Of a stretch of 64,000 nt of DNA, positions 53,550 through 63,176 are shown piece after piece (the first letter of the stretch is position 1; each line of letters opens with the position of its first letter). Origin of the DNA: Turicibacter bilis (lineage in GTDB: Bacteria; Bacillota_I; Bacilli_A; MOL361; Turicibacteraceae); NCBI RefSeq assembly GCF_024499055.1, contig NZ_CP071249.1, positions 434,001-498,000 on the forward strand, read 5' to 3'. The notes beneath the pieces are model-generated. The model worked only from the letters and a program-made list of their open reading frames with translations, searched no databases and had not been told where the DNA came from. Made by a program: the position numbers and the translations under genes.

Positions 53550-53604
53550 TGTTCTCACAGAAGGAGGTACTGTCATATATTATAGAAAAGGGGGTGTTTA
53601 GGCG

Positions 53605-54189
53605 ATGTTAAGTCAAACAATGTTACGAATTAAGACAAATATTGGAACTTGTCTATCCGAAATGGATGAAATTCTAGAATGTTGTCATAGTTTGCTTGAA
53701 AACAATAACATTATCATCTTGATTAATCGATCGCTTTATCACAAACTCAAAGAGGAGTGTGCCAAGCTAACAAAAGTTCGAAAAGCCCTGTATCGCATTT
53801 ACAGTCATTTAGAGACTGAATTCACACCTTATGTCTTAGATTTAACCCTTGAAGGACATGAGTTAATCAAAGAAATCAACGATATCATTCAAACCATCGA
53901 AGATAAATGGAATGAAGGAGATATTGATATTAATAAATATACACTAGCCCAAGCTATCTTAATTTTAGAACTAGATGGAGATGTCATCATTGATATTGAT
54001 GACTTAGAAATGGTGTTGGCTCATCCAGAATACTTCTGGCTTTGTCTTTATGTTGTTCCCGAAAATAACGTAAAAATCTGTCATTACTCTGCGTGGAAAA
54101 CAAAACAAGAAGCTCTTATCTTTGCGATGCAGATGCCTGGATGTGGTAAACATCATGTCATTAACCGATTCACTCTAAAAATAGTATAA
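53605..54189 (+). CDS. Protein of unknown function (194 residues)
   Basis: The start has AAAGGGGGTG at 12 bases. The first 110 residues are helical with cysteines (CLSEMDEILECCHSLLE, later YRIYSHLETEF). The second part is mixed (LEMVLAHPEYFWLCLYVVPENNVKICHYSAWKTKQEALIFAMQMPGCG). No domain is recognised. It is a separate unit between two terminators and convergent to the next gene. Confidence 0.6.
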   Translation: MLSQTMLRIKTNIGTCLSEMDEILECCHSLLENNNIIILINRSLYHKLKEECAKLTKVRKALYRIYSHLETEFTPYVLDLTLEGHELIKEINDIIQTIEDKWNEGDIDINKYTLAQAILILELDGDVIIDIDDLEMVLAHPEYFWLCLYVVPENNVKICHYSAWKTKQEALIFAMQMPGCGKHHVINRFTLKIV

Positions 54190-54221
54190 AAGGACTAATC
54201 GTTGATTAGTCCTTTTATTCT
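54186..54221 (+). terminator. Bidirectional terminator between convergent genes
   Basis: AAAAGGACTAATC pairs with GATTAGTCCTTTT around GTT. It serves the gene at 53605 and the minus-strand gene at 54215. Confidence 0.9.
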
Positions 54222-55126
54222 TGTGTTGGATTCAAATGCTCCGTTAAATCTTCAACGGTAGAGGTTAATAAATAAATTTGGTCTAACATCTTATGAATAT
54301 GATATTCAAAAATAGGATGAATCGGTTCCCTAAGCTTGACTTTTTCTTGACAGCCTTGATTAAAAAATTCAATAATCTCCATTTTATTATCAAACGTCAT
54401 CTCTGTTTGCTCTAATTCCAGTTTAGCAATACACTTAGCATGAAAATAAATGTCGTGGCACGCATCAATGGATTTCTTTAATTTTTTAGAGGAAACAGGA
54501 TTCTTATGAAATTTTGTATCAGCACAATAATTATGATATAACGCATTTAAACGACTTAATTCAGAATTTAAAGGAGATATATTTAAGTCTTGATGAATTA
54601 AAATATTTTTGACCAGTTCAATCGTCATTTGTTCAATCTTTTCAATCTCATCCGTTAAACGCCCTAAGTAATTCGGCTGTGCAATAAAATAATTGACTAA
54701 AATCCCCACAATGATTCCAATTGAAGTATCTGTCGTACGTAAAAGAGAATAAATAAGTGGATTTTGATCGGCTGTAATCCCCATTAAAATAGAAATACAG
54801 ACGGTTGCTGCAATGATAATAGAGGAGCTTATTTTTAAAGCATTACAACAAATAATCGTCACAATGACTGCAAAACCAAGATGAAGTGGGTGATCAAAAT
54901 GGACAAGTGCAAATAGGTAACCAATGATAGCTCCTAGTACGGTGCCAAGTAATCGATTTTTTCCTGCCACAAAGGAACTTTTCACTGTATTTTGCATCGC
55001 AAACACCGTCCCAATCACGGCATAAAAAGGGTTACTAATTAAAAAGGTATTTCCGAGACAGGCGGTGATGACAACGGCTATTCCTGTTTTTAGTGTTCTC
55101 ATTCCAACATGTTGCTTAATATCCAT
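54215..55126 (-). CDS. ArAE/FUSC-type membrane protein (YgaE/DUF939-like)
   Basis: The start at 55126 (MDIKQHVGMRTLKTGIAV) has GGGGG 7 bases upstream; the longer frame to 55183 lacks a site. The 303-residue product has six hydrophobic segments in residues 15-165, with the family motif FAMQNTVKSSFVAGKNRLLGTVLGAIIGY. A helical cytoplasmic domain follows (about 170-300). This is the bacterial half-size type of aromatic acid exporter family proteins. The transported compound is unknown; export of organic acids or glycolipid-type compounds has been proposed for relatives. Confidence 0.85.
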   Translation of the reverse strand: MDIKQHVGMRTLKTGIAVVITACLGNTFLISNPFYAVIGTVFAMQNTVKSSFVAGKNRLLGTVLGAIIGYLFALVHFDHPLHLGFAVIVTIICCNALKISSSIIIAATVCISILMGITADQNPLIYSLLRTTDTSIGIIVGILVNYFIAQPNYLGRLTDEIEKIEQMTIELVKNILIHQDLNISPLNSELSRLNALYHNYCADTKFHKNPVSSKKLKKSIDACHDIYFHAKCIAKLELEQTEMTFDNKMEIIEFFNQGCQEKVKLREPIHPIFEYHIHKMLDQIYLLTSTVEDLTEHLNPTQE

Positions 55127-55313
55127 CTCATGTCCCCCTAAATCTCTAAAAAGTTTGAACTTTGCTACCTTATAATATAGCATGTGTCTTGCGGTTCGAC
55201 AAGAGACATTTAATGGCCTTTTTGTTCATATTTTCATTCAAGGTTTTCTTATAAAAATAGGACATTTGTGAAAACTATCAATGAATGTTTTAATCAAAAG
55301 GAGGATTTGTTAA

Positions 55314-56189
55314 ATGACTAGCCCATGCAGTCAGTTTCCCAAAACCGCAAAACCACAAACTCAAACGAAACAACCAGGGATTGAATCACAAATGGATCCC
55401 AAACCGATCTATGATCATCCTGAATATAATAATGGTTCTGGACGGTTAAAAAATAAAGTGGCGATTATTACAGGTGGCGACTCCGGAATCGGGCGTGCTG
55501 TTGCGCTTGCTTTTGCCAAAGAGGGAGCAAAAGTGGTTGTTGTTTATTATGATGAGACAGAAGATGCGAATGAAACTAAACAAGCTATTGAGCAGGCGCA
55601 CGGTGAATGCTTATTAATTCAAGGTGATCTGACGAATCCAAGCTTCGCACAGGACATTGTCAATCAAACATTAGCAAAATTTAATCAAATTAATATTTTA
55701 GTAAACAACGCCGCTGTTCAATATCCACAAAATGAAATCACTCAAATTAAAGATGAAGACCTTCATAAAACATTTGCGGTCAACTATTTCGGAACCTTCT
55801 ATTTAACGCGTGCTGTGGTGCCGCATTTAACTGAAGGAGATAGCATCATTAACACAACATCAGTCACTGCTTATGAAGGAAATGAAACGTTATTGGATTA
55901 TTCATCTACAAAAGGAGCCTTAACAGCCTTCACTCGTTCACTGGCTTCTAATTTAGCTAAAAAAGGGATTCGCGTGAATGCAGTGGCACCAGGTCCCATT
56001 TGGACACCACTTATTCCAGCGTCATTTGATGCTCAAAAAGTGTCTCAACATGGAGCGAATGTGCCAATGAAACGTATGGGACATCCCGTAGAATTAGCAG
56101 GTGCTTACGTGTTGCTAGCTTCTAATGAAGGATCTTATATGTCTGGTATTACCATCCATGTCAATGGTGGAACGATTATTAACTGTTAA
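55314..56189 (+). CDS. Short-chain dehydrogenase/reductase (YhdF/YhxC type)
   Basis: A 291-residue SDR with the N-terminal extension of about 45 residues (FPKTAKPQTQTKQPGIESQM) common in the GsiB/YhdF group of general stress oxidoreductases. The cofactor loop is GGDSGIG, followed by the conserved NNAAVQ, the catalytic Ser in NTTSVTA and Tyr-Lys in YSSTKGAL. The ending MSGITIHVNGGTIINC is typical. The start has AAAGGAGG. In Bacillus such genes belong to the general stress regulon; here no sigma-B type promoter was recognised. A terminator follows. Confidence 0.9.
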   Translation: MTSPCSQFPKTAKPQTQTKQPGIESQMDPKPIYDHPEYNNGSGRLKNKVAIITGGDSGIGRAVALAFAKEGAKVVVVYYDETEDANETKQAIEQAHGECLLIQGDLTNPSFAQDIVNQTLAKFNQINILVNNAAVQYPQNEITQIKDEDLHKTFAVNYFGTFYLTRAVVPHLTEGDSIINTTSVTAYEGNETLLDYSSTKGALTAFTRSLASNLAKKGIRVNAVAPGPIWTPLIPASFDAQKVSQHGANVPMKRMGHPVELAGAYVLLASNEGSYMSGITIHVNGGTIINC

Positions 56190-56218
56190 AAAGAGATAGC
56201 ATTTGCTATCTTTTTTAT
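56186..56218 (+). terminator. Terminator after the SDR gene
   Basis: AAAAAGAGATAGCA pairs with TGCTATCTTTTTT around TT, starting in the stop codon. Confidence 0.85.
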
Positions 56219-56380
56219 ATTTCCGAACATTCGTTCTAAGATTATCCAGACGGTGGCAAAATGGCACCTGACCTGATTAAGCGTTATCATTGCATGAAAA
56301 TAAGTCATTTATTACTCATTTAGCAAAAAATACACGTAGCTGAGTCTATTTTTCTCACCGTTCGAATAAGGAGCGAACAA

Positions 56381-56419
56381 ATGTTTGCGTTAATTATTTT
56401 GTTTTTTAGTTCTTTCTAA
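56381..56419 (+). CDS. Possible 12-codon leader peptide before asnB
   Basis: ATG after AAGGAGCGAAC opens MFALIILFFSSF and stops, 50 bases before asnB. It contains no asparagine codons, so it is no classical amino-acid attenuator. It may be chance. No T-box was recognised in this leader. Confidence 0.25.
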   Translation: MFALIILFFSSF

Positions 56420-56469
56420 GACAATCAGTTCGTAAACTATCTTATAAGTTAGCTGAATAGGTGATAACC

Positions 56470-58305
56470 ATGTGTGGATTAGTTGTCTTGATGAAAAATA
56501 AAACAACGATTGAGGATCTCCAATTCATGCAGTATGCTTTACAACAAATAAAGCACCGTGGACCAGACGATGAACAATTATATGTATCTGAACAACTTAT
56601 TTTAGGATTCAATCGTTTAAGTATTATTGATTTAGAAGGTGGATCACAGCCTTTTCATTCAAGTGATAAGACGTGCCACCTTGTGTTTAATGGAGAAATC
56701 TATAATTATTTAGAACTTCGCACTCAACTTGAGAAATTAGGATTCAGTTTTGAAACTTCTTGTGAGTCGGAAGTGATTGTGACTCTTTATCAGTTATTAG
56801 GGTTAGAATTCATGTCTCAACTGCGAGGGATGTTCTCCCTTGTGCTATACGATGAAATAACACAAGAATTAATTGCTGTTCGAGATCGGTTTGGGATTAA
56901 ACCATTGTATTATTACCACTTTGACGATGGAATCTTCCTAACATCGGAACTTAAAGTGTTTAAATCCATATACGATAAAGAACAGTTTCTCGATTTTAAA
57001 GCACTCCAGCATTACTTTACCTTTCAATACATTCCCGAGCCTGATACATGCCTCATAGATATTAAAGCACTTGAAGCAGGGACTTATTTAACTTATTCAC
57101 TTGAGAAAGGACTAAGGATAAAGACGTATGCCACAGTAGAATTATTACCGACTAAAAAAACGTCCTATGTCTTAAAGGAAGAACTCCAGCAAGCCATTGT
57201 CTCTTCCGTCAAATCTCACCTACAAAGTGAGGTAGAAGTTGGCTGTTTTTTATCAGGGGGAATAGACTCCACCATCTTGACAACATGTGCTAAAGCGTTT
57301 AAAGAGGATTTAAAAGCTTTTACAATTGGTTTTGAAGAAGCAGGTTATAGCGAAATCAATGAGGCTATAAAAACAGCAGAGAAATTAAAGCTAGATTTAA
57401 CAACAAAAACGTTAAATGCTCATGAATTTATGAAGGAAGCTAGGCAAGCCATTGAGTTTTTAGATAGCCCCGTTGCTGATCCCTCAAGTGTTGCCATTTA
57501 TAGCATCGCGAGAGAAGCAAGAAAACATGTCAAAGTCATCTTATCCGGAGAGGGAGCCGATGAGCTTTTCGGTGGCTATCGAATTTATCGAGAAGTAGAT
57601 GCCTTAAAACTGTTTCACCCGATTCCTCAACCGATGAAACAAATACTTCTATGGGTGGCGAACCATTTGCCGAATATCAAAGGGAAAAACTTTATCAGAC
57701 GCGGCTGTATTCCGTTAAGAGATCGATATGTTGGGAACGCCTTCGTCTTTAACGAGCAAGAAAAAGATCAGCTCCTATCCTTTTATCATCCGTCTCATCC
57801 CTTTACGGAGATTACCCATCCGATCTATGATCAAATCAAGAATCTCGATCCACTAACACAAATGCAAATGATTGATTTAAAAACGTGGCTTCGTGGTGAT
57901 CTCTTAGTGAAGTCAGATCGACTAACGATGGCACATGCTTTAGAGCTTCGGGTACCCTTTTTAGATCAACAGGTACTCGAACTAGCGAAATATTTAACAC
58001 ATCGTGAAAAAATAGAGGGGGTTCAAACAAAAATTTTATTACGAGAAGCTTTTGAAGGCTTTATCCCAGCTCATGTCCTTGAGGCTCCGAAAAAAGGCTA
58101 TCCGGTCCCTTTAAAAAAATGGTTTAAAAACGAACTTTTCGACGAAGCACGGGACATCATTTTAGCGCCAAGTTGTGAGCATCTCATCAATCAACAGGTG
58201 GCTCTTTCCTATTTAGAAGCCCATGCTAAAGGAAGAGGGGATCATAGTCGTAAAATTTGGACCTTAATGACCTTTATTTTATGGTATGAATCATGGGTCA
58301 AGTAA
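56470..58305 (+). CDS. asnB: Asparagine synthetase, glutamine-hydrolysing
   Basis: ATG at 56470 must be the start, because cysteine 2 (MCGLVV) is the nucleophile of the glutaminase domain; GTG at 56461 would bury it. The 611-residue protein has the class II glutamine amidotransferase domain (residues 1-200, with RGPDDE, FNRLSIIDLEGG, VFNGEIYNY) and the AMP-forming synthetase domain with the PP-loop FLSGGIDST near residue 260 and GEGADELFGGY. It makes asparagine from aspartate, glutamine and ATP in the cytoplasm. It forms a single-gene unit; a gene for asparaginase lies 2.3 kb downstream on the other strand. Confidence 0.95.
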   Translation: MCGLVVLMKNKTTIEDLQFMQYALQQIKHRGPDDEQLYVSEQLILGFNRLSIIDLEGGSQPFHSSDKTCHLVFNGEIYNYLELRTQLEKLGFSFETSCESEVIVTLYQLLGLEFMSQLRGMFSLVLYDEITQELIAVRDRFGIKPLYYYHFDDGIFLTSELKVFKSIYDKEQFLDFKALQHYFTFQYIPEPDTCLIDIKALEAGTYLTYSLEKGLRIKTYATVELLPTKKTSYVLKEELQQAIVSSVKSHLQSEVEVGCFLSGGIDSTILTTCAKAFKEDLKAFTIGFEEAGYSEINEAIKTAEKLKLDLTTKTLNAHEFMKEARQAIEFLDSPVADPSSVAIYSIAREARKHVKVILSGEGADELFGGYRIYREVDALKLFHPIPQPMKQILLWVANHLPNIKGKNFIRRGCIPLRDRYVGNAFVFNEQEKDQLLSFYHPSHPFTEITHPIYDQIKNLDPLTQMQMIDLKTWLRGDLLVKSDRLTMAHALELRVPFLDQQVLELAKYLTHREKIEGVQTKILLREAFEGFIPAHVLEAPKKGYPVPLKKWFKNELFDEARDIILAPSCEHLINQQVALSYLEAHAKGRGDHSRKIWTLMTFILWYESWVK

Positions 58306-58383
58306 GAAAATCTTGTATAAACTAAAGAAATGTATGCTATAATAGAGAAACTACTTTGTCTTATACCACTTTTGGAGGATCAA

Positions 58384-59067
58384 ATGAAACCAAACTATTA
58401 TTTCATTACATTTCTTTTTTTTATTTTAATCATTTCCATGCTAAATTTTTTAGTTGAACTGAATGCTTATACGCCAAATCATGCTGAAAATTCTATTTCA
58501 GTGATGAAACAAGCAACTGAAGACTTTAAAGTCGTAGATTATCCTATTAGTCTTATCACGTTAGAAGAGCGTTGTGTCGATGAGCAGAATCAACAAGTCA
58601 AGTGCCATCAGCTTCAAGATATTCAAAATGGAGATATTTTAATCACCAAATCTAATCATACACTACTCTATCGCCATGGACATGCTGGAATTGTGCTCGA
58701 TGCAGAAGCGGGACTAGTTCTTGAAGCCTTAGGGTATGGAACAAGTTCGCGATTAGAATCACTTGAAAAATGGGACTATTATCCGACTGTGAAAGTGCTA
58801 CGCCTCAAAAACCGCACTGAAGAAACCATCAGTGAACTCGTTAAACGAGCGATGTCAGATTTTTTAGATATTAATTATAATCTGATTGCAACTAAAACAA
58901 ACATGAATCTCACGCATTGTTCAGATATTGTTTGGAAAGTTTTTAATGCTATTGGCGTTGATATCGATAGTAATGGTGGCTGGTTGGTCACTCCAAAAGA
59001 TATTAGTCAAAGTCAATACCTTTATGAAGTTGAATCTTATGGTTTTTCAGATGAACGCGCTTGGTAA
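58384..59067 (+). CDS. YiiX/YebB-like papain-fold hydrolase, membrane-anchored
   Basis: ATG at 58384 with GGAGG at 6 bases is preferred to the frame start at 58330. The 227-residue product has an N-terminal membrane anchor (about residues 6-26). The outside domain shows the permuted NlpC/P60 (YiiX) order: DIQNGDILIT, then RHGHAGIVLDAEAGLVLEALGYG with the catalytic His, and near the end NLTHCSDIVWKVFNAIG with the catalytic Cys, followed by VTPKDISQS. Such enzymes split amide or thioester bonds in peptidoglycan or lipids. A possible promoter (TTGTAT, TATAAT at 58338) precedes it. Confidence 0.8.
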   Translation: MKPNYYFITFLFFILIISMLNFLVELNAYTPNHAENSISVMKQATEDFKVVDYPISLITLEERCVDEQNQQVKCHQLQDIQNGDILITKSNHTLLYRHGHAGIVLDAEAGLVLEALGYGTSSRLESLEKWDYYPTVKVLRLKNRTEETISELVKRAMSDFLDINYNLIATKTNMNLTHCSDIVWKVFNAIGVDIDSNGGWLVTPKDISQSQYLYEVESYGFSDERAW

Positions 59068-59096
59068 CCTAGCAATGATATTTTGCTAGGTTTTTA
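59067..59096 (+). terminator. Terminator after the YiiX-like gene
   Basis: ACCTAGCAA pairs with TTGCTAGGT around a 7-base loop, followed by TTTT. Confidence 0.85.
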
Positions 59097-59181
59097 ATTT
59101 ATACTAATTTTTCATTAGCATCATATTAAAAATAGAGTTAAAATAAAGATATAAGATTTTAAGCAAAAAGGGGAGTTAACC

Positions 59182-60561
59182 TTGCCATTAGCAGAATTTA
59201 GATATATTGACAAAGCATTATCGACACTTGATAAAGAACGTGATCAACTAGAAGTCATTTCAAAATTACTTCAGATGGAATTCACTGAAATTATGAACCT
59301 CCATACGATGGAGTATTTAAATATTACCACTCGTGTGAAAGGACGAGACAGCTTAAAAGAAAAAATTCTTCGCCAAGGATACTATAAAAAATACAATGAC
59401 CCCATCCGCCTGATTTATCAATTATCCGATTTAATTGGAGTTCGTATTGAATGTCGCTTTGAACAAGATGAACGTGCGATTTATAAAGTCTTAAAAAAAC
59501 ATTTTAATGTGAGAAATGATGATGGGTACTATTATAATGAAATGAATCCAAATGTTAAATTAAGCTTAGACGGGCGTCAACCACAAAAACAGAAAAATGG
59601 ATTTAAAATCTTCAGAATTGATGGAATTGTCACAGATACGAATAATGAGTTACCCTTTGAGTTACAGATTAAATCACTTGTTAACTCATTCTGGGGTGAA
59701 ATTGAACATAAAATTATTTATAAAAATTATAACTTCCTTTTAGTCGATGATTTATTAATTGAAATGATGCACTCGATTAAAAATAACTTAGCTTTACTCG
59801 ATAAACAATTATTAACCATTTACCGAAATGTGGAACAACGACAAACGGATGAAGAGTATCAACGTCGTAACCTAGAAGAAGTGATGGCTAAAATGTGTAA
59901 TGATGTCTTTGCTAAACAGTTAAAAGAGCAACTGGGAATGAACGTTAATATTAAAAAAGCATGCCAAACCATCATGAAATACACATTCTCTCCAAATGGG
60001 ATGCTAGAAATTCAAAATATTAGTGATTCTCTTATTAAGGCACTTGAACGTATTTCTCAAATTTCAAATGAGCAAGTCGAATTCAACGTTCCAATTATTT
60101 TCTCACGTGAACCTCATTATACGAATAAGTTCGCGCAGATTGTTGGGCCGTATTTTAGGGATGTGATGAATAAAGAGTTCCATTGGAATCTCTTCTTCAA
60201 AATCTTATTTGAAATCGAACCTCAAGATAGCGTCGATGATTTTGAAAAGTTCTTAGGCTTCCTCGAACAAGCGTATCAAACTTCATCTTCAATCACACGA
60301 CTTAAAAAGATTTTGTATTCACAACTTGAAGAGCATGCTGATGAAGTCATGGAGACCCTCATGGAAACCGTCGCTCATATAATTGTTTCCATTGATGACG
60401 TTGAATGTATTTATGAAAACAATATTACAAAAGTTGCCTCTGTCATTGCGGATACGTTGCGTGATATAACAGCCCAAATGACGACTTACGATCAATGGCT
60501 AACTCAAAAAGAAGCCTTGATAGAAGACTTCAAACAATATTTACTTGAAGAATTATCTTAA
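59182..60561 (+). CDS. RelA/SpoT-domain protein with long C-terminal extension
   Basis: A TTG start after AAAAGGGGAG gives 459 residues. Residues 35-215 are a nucleotidyltransferase domain of the RelA/SpoT type: TTRVKGRDSLKEKILRQGYY, then LSDLIGVRIECRF and the characteristic PFELQIKSLVNSFWGEIEHKIIYKN. Small alarmone synthetases of this kind make (p)ppGpp-like nucleotides; a stand-alone group of larger proteins (over 400 residues) has a helical extension as here (residues 220-459), whose role is unknown. The synthetase ATP-binding motif looks partly altered, so activity should not be assumed. A bidirectional terminator follows. Confidence 0.8.
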   Translation: MPLAEFRYIDKALSTLDKERDQLEVISKLLQMEFTEIMNLHTMEYLNITTRVKGRDSLKEKILRQGYYKKYNDPIRLIYQLSDLIGVRIECRFEQDERAIYKVLKKHFNVRNDDGYYYNEMNPNVKLSLDGRQPQKQKNGFKIFRIDGIVTDTNNELPFELQIKSLVNSFWGEIEHKIIYKNYNFLLVDDLLIEMMHSIKNNLALLDKQLLTIYRNVEQRQTDEEYQRRNLEEVMAKMCNDVFAKQLKEQLGMNVNIKKACQTIMKYTFSPNGMLEIQNISDSLIKALERISQISNEQVEFNVPIIFSREPHYTNKFAQIVGPYFRDVMNKEFHWNLFFKILFEIEPQDSVDDFEKFLGFLEQAYQTSSSITRLKKILYSQLEEHADEVMETLMETVAHIIVSIDDVECIYENNITKVASVIADTLRDITAQMTTYDQWLTQKEALIEDFKQYLLEELS

Positions 60562-60565
60562 TAGA

Positions 60566-60607
60566 AAAAAAGCGCAAAGGCGAAATTTCCTCCTTTTGCG
60601 CTTTTTA
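60566..60607 (+). terminator. Bidirectional terminator between convergent genes
   Basis: AAAAAGCGCAAAGG pairs with CCTTTTGCGCTTTTT around an 11-base loop. It also serves the asparaginase gene on the other strand. Confidence 0.9.
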
Positions 60608-60608
60608 A

Positions 60609-61589
60609 TTAATCTATAAAGTATGATTTGACTTCTTCTAAGTTTTTAGCGACTGTTAGAACTAACATTAATTGAATACGAGCTTTTTGACCGTTTAAGT
60701 TACTTGCTAAAATAGCTCCCGCTTCAACTAATTGAGCACCACCACCGTCATAACCATACGATTCTAGTACACGTCCCATTGGACAACGAGACACGATAAT
60801 GACCGGAATTTGATGAGCAACGGCACGTTTGATTCCTTCCATCATCATTGGTGGAACATTTCCTCGTCCCATCGCCTCAATGACGATTCCTTTCGCCCCT
60901 TTTTCAACTAAGAAATCTAAAAGGGTAGAGTCCATTCCTGAGACAGCTTTCAGTAAATGAACATCCGTTTCAATACGATCCGTCTGCACATGCTTAGTTG
61001 GAATCGATTGTTTATGATAATAGATGACATCATCTTGATCGACAATACCAATTGGACCAAACTCTAACGATTTAAATGTATCCAGGCTCATCGTATGAGT
61101 TTTAGTCACTTCACGGGCTGCATTGACTTCGTTGTTTAAGACAACTAAGACTCCTTTATTTCGTGATTTAGGATGAACCGCTGTACAGATAGCAGCTGCT
61201 AAATTACTTGGCCCATCATAACCAAGTTCTGATCCATTGCGCATTGCTCCAACGACAACGACTGGTTTCTCAGTATTTAAACAAATATCTAATAAATAAG
61301 CTGTTTCTTCTAAGTTATCCGTCCCATGTGTTACGACAACACCTACAATATCGTCCTGATTTAATTTTTCTTCTACCACACGTTTTAACTCCATCATTTT
61401 TTCGGGTGTCATATGTGGTCCTGGAAGTTTTCCAAACTCTACAATATCAAGCTCAGCAATTTGATCAATGTTTGTGACCATTGACATAATATCTTCACTA
61501 GACATTGACGGAATGGCGGCCTTCAGACGTGGATCTACTTTCATTGAAATGGTTCCACCTGTAAATACTACTGCTACTTTTTTTGCCAT
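60609..61589 (-). CDS. L-asparaginase, type I
   Basis: A 326-residue enzyme with both catalytic threonines visible: VVFTGGTISM near the N-terminus and VVVTHGTDNLEETAYLL near residue 90, with the lysine of the family in the VGAMRNGSELGYDGPSNL region. There is no signal peptide, so it is the cytoplasmic form which turns asparagine into aspartate and ammonia. The ribosome site on the minus strand is GGAGGC. It lies in the neighbourhood of asnB, but in opposite direction, so the two are not one operon. Confidence 0.93.
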   Translation of the reverse strand: MAKKVAVVFTGGTISMKVDPRLKAAIPSMSSEDIMSMVTNIDQIAELDIVEFGKLPGPHMTPEKMMELKRVVEEKLNQDDIVGVVVTHGTDNLEETAYLLDICLNTEKPVVVVGAMRNGSELGYDGPSNLAAAICTAVHPKSRNKGVLVVLNNEVNAAREVTKTHTMSLDTFKSLEFGPIGIVDQDDVIYYHKQSIPTKHVQTDRIETDVHLLKAVSGMDSTLLDFLVEKGAKGIVIEAMGRGNVPPMMMEGIKRAVAHQIPVIIVSRCPMGRVLESYGYDGGGAQLVEAGAILASNLNGQKARIQLMLVLTVAKNLEEVKSYFID

Positions 61590-61671
61590 AAAAAAGCCTC
61601 CACGTTATTTATTTTTTAATCTTACTACGTAATTATTTTACTCATTCCAGTTCTTTGATGCAACCTTTTGA

Positions 61672-61716
61672 CAAAAAAAAGAAAGAGGTGTCTAATTTTT
61701 AGACCTTTCTTTCTTT
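61672..61716 (-). terminator. Terminator after the ABC substrate-binding protein gene
   Basis: On the minus strand GAAAGAAAGGTCTAA pairs with TTAGACACCTCTTTC, followed by eight Ts. Confidence 0.85.
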
Positions 61717-61774
61717 GATATACATTTTAGCAACAAATTAATCATTTTATGTTAGAGTAGGGGAATCCAGCCTG

Positions 61775-62767
61775 TTATTCTTCACTCGTTACAATTTCAG
61801 CTCGTTCTAAAATACTATCCGGAATGGTTAAACCAATCGCATCGACATGTTCTTGATTCACAACTAAAGACGTATTTTCTAACGTTTTAACTGGCATGGT
61901 ACTTGGATCTTTTCCTTCTAATACTTCAGCAGCCATTAAACCTGTTTCATAACCTAACTGGAAGTAGTCAATACCTTCGGTTGCAACGCCACCTTTTTTA
62001 GCCATTCCTTCTTCACCTGTGACAACTGGAATTTTTTTCTCAAGACAGGCATTCCAAACGACTGGCATTGAGCTTGAAACTAAATTATCCGTTGGGGTAT
62101 AAATCACATCAACTTTATCAACAACAGAAGCAATGGCATTTGGAATCTCATTGACAGATGTAATTCCAACTTTGATAATGTCAAGCCCTAGCTTAGCCGC
62201 AGCTTCTTCTGCTAATGCCACTTGAATTTCCGAATTCACTTCACTCGTTGTATATAAAATCCCAACTGTCTTTGCCTCAGGTAACAGTTCTTGAATCAGT
62301 TCCATTTGTTTAGCCACAGGTGTTAAATCACTCGTTCCTGTCACATTTGTTCCGCTCACATCCCATGCCTTTGTTAACCCTGATTCCACAGGATCAGTTA
62401 CCGCTGTGATCACAATTGGAATATCTTTTGTCGCGTTATAAGCCGCTTGAGCCGCTGGTGTCGCAATGGCAAAAACTAAATCAACGTTACTATTCACTAA
62501 CTGGCTGGCAATGGTTTGTGCCGTTGGATTTTGTCCTTGTGCATTTTTAAACTCAATGTGAATGTTGTCTCCGTCAACATATCCCTCATCTTCTAAAGCA
62601 GCAATAAATCCTTCATAAGAAGCGTCTAGGGCAGCATGTTCTGTATATTGTAAAACACCAATTGTTTTCATATCTGAATCCGTCTTTTGACTACAACCAG
62701 CTAGAAAGCTACAATAACAACAAATCATCCCAACCCCTAGACCTTTTAATACTTTACTAGCTTTCAT
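61775..62767 (-). CDS. ABC transporter substrate-binding lipoprotein (TrpX/ABC_sub_bind type)
   Basis: A 330-residue lipoprotein; the lipobox FLAGC makes Cys25 or so the lipid-carrying residue. The mature domain starts KTIGVLQYTEHAALDASYEGFIAALEDEGY and contains FKNAQGQNPTAQTIASQLV, LVFAIATPAAQAAY and PIVITAVTDPVESG, all typical of PF04392 proteins such as TrpX, which bind tryptophan or tyrosine. The ribosome site is AGGAGG. The ATPase gene of the importer lies upstream on the same strand beyond a terminator; the permease gene is not in this window. The exact amino acid is not evident. Confidence 0.9.
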   Translation of the reverse strand: MKASKVLKGLGVGMICCYCSFLAGCSQKTDSDMKTIGVLQYTEHAALDASYEGFIAALEDEGYVDGDNIHIEFKNAQGQNPTAQTIASQLVNSNVDLVFAIATPAAQAAYNATKDIPIVITAVTDPVESGLTKAWDVSGTNVTGTSDLTPVAKQMELIQELLPEAKTVGILYTTSEVNSEIQVALAEEAAAKLGLDIIKVGITSVNEIPNAIASVVDKVDVIYTPTDNLVSSSMPVVWNACLEKKIPVVTGEEGMAKKGGVATEGIDYFQLGYETGLMAAEVLEGKDPSTMPVKTLENTSLVVNQEHVDAIGLTIPDSILERAEIVTSEE

Positions 62768-62957
62768 ATGATCATCCTCCTATCATTATCTATTTTGTTC
62801 AACTCATAATGAGTAAAACCATCCTCTTTATCTTCACATCACATTACCTTTTGGCTGAGAATAAAGGAGTTGTCTCTCAAACCTCTCTATTTACTAAAGA
62901 CACCAACCTCATGGATTATTTTCTATTGATTAAGTTGGATTTCAATGAATTATGATT

Positions 62958-62986
62958 ATTATATGAGCTTAAATAATAAAAGTCAA
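62958..62986 (-). promoter_or_regulatory. Promoter of the substrate-binding protein gene
   Basis: On the minus strand TTGACT (62981-62986) and TATAAT (62958-62963) have a 17-base spacer. The resulting leader is about 180 bases long and has several weak stems (for example GAGGTT, TTTGAGAGACAACTCC). I could not match it to a known riboswitch or T-box. Confidence 0.8.
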
Positions 62987-63176
62987 ACGTTTATTTCTAT
63001 TTTTTTCCAAAAAGGTATTTTTAAATACGTTTTAAAAAAGTAGCCTATCGTATTTAAAATCGTAGCTATCAACGACTAAAAATAAAGTCTTTAAATCGTA
63101 GAATAGGGGAGATACGACGATATCATGATATTAGATCAGTTTTATAAAAGAGATCGAATCGTCTCTTTTCCATTCA

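Noticed and set aside
56218-56469. T-box or asparagine attenuator before asnB
   Set aside because: No T-box sequence, no specifier loop and no terminator were found; the short frame has no asparagine codons.
62768-62957. Riboswitch in the leader of the TrpX-like gene
   Set aside because: Several weak stems exist but the conserved elements of lysine, SAM, glycine or T-box leaders are missing.
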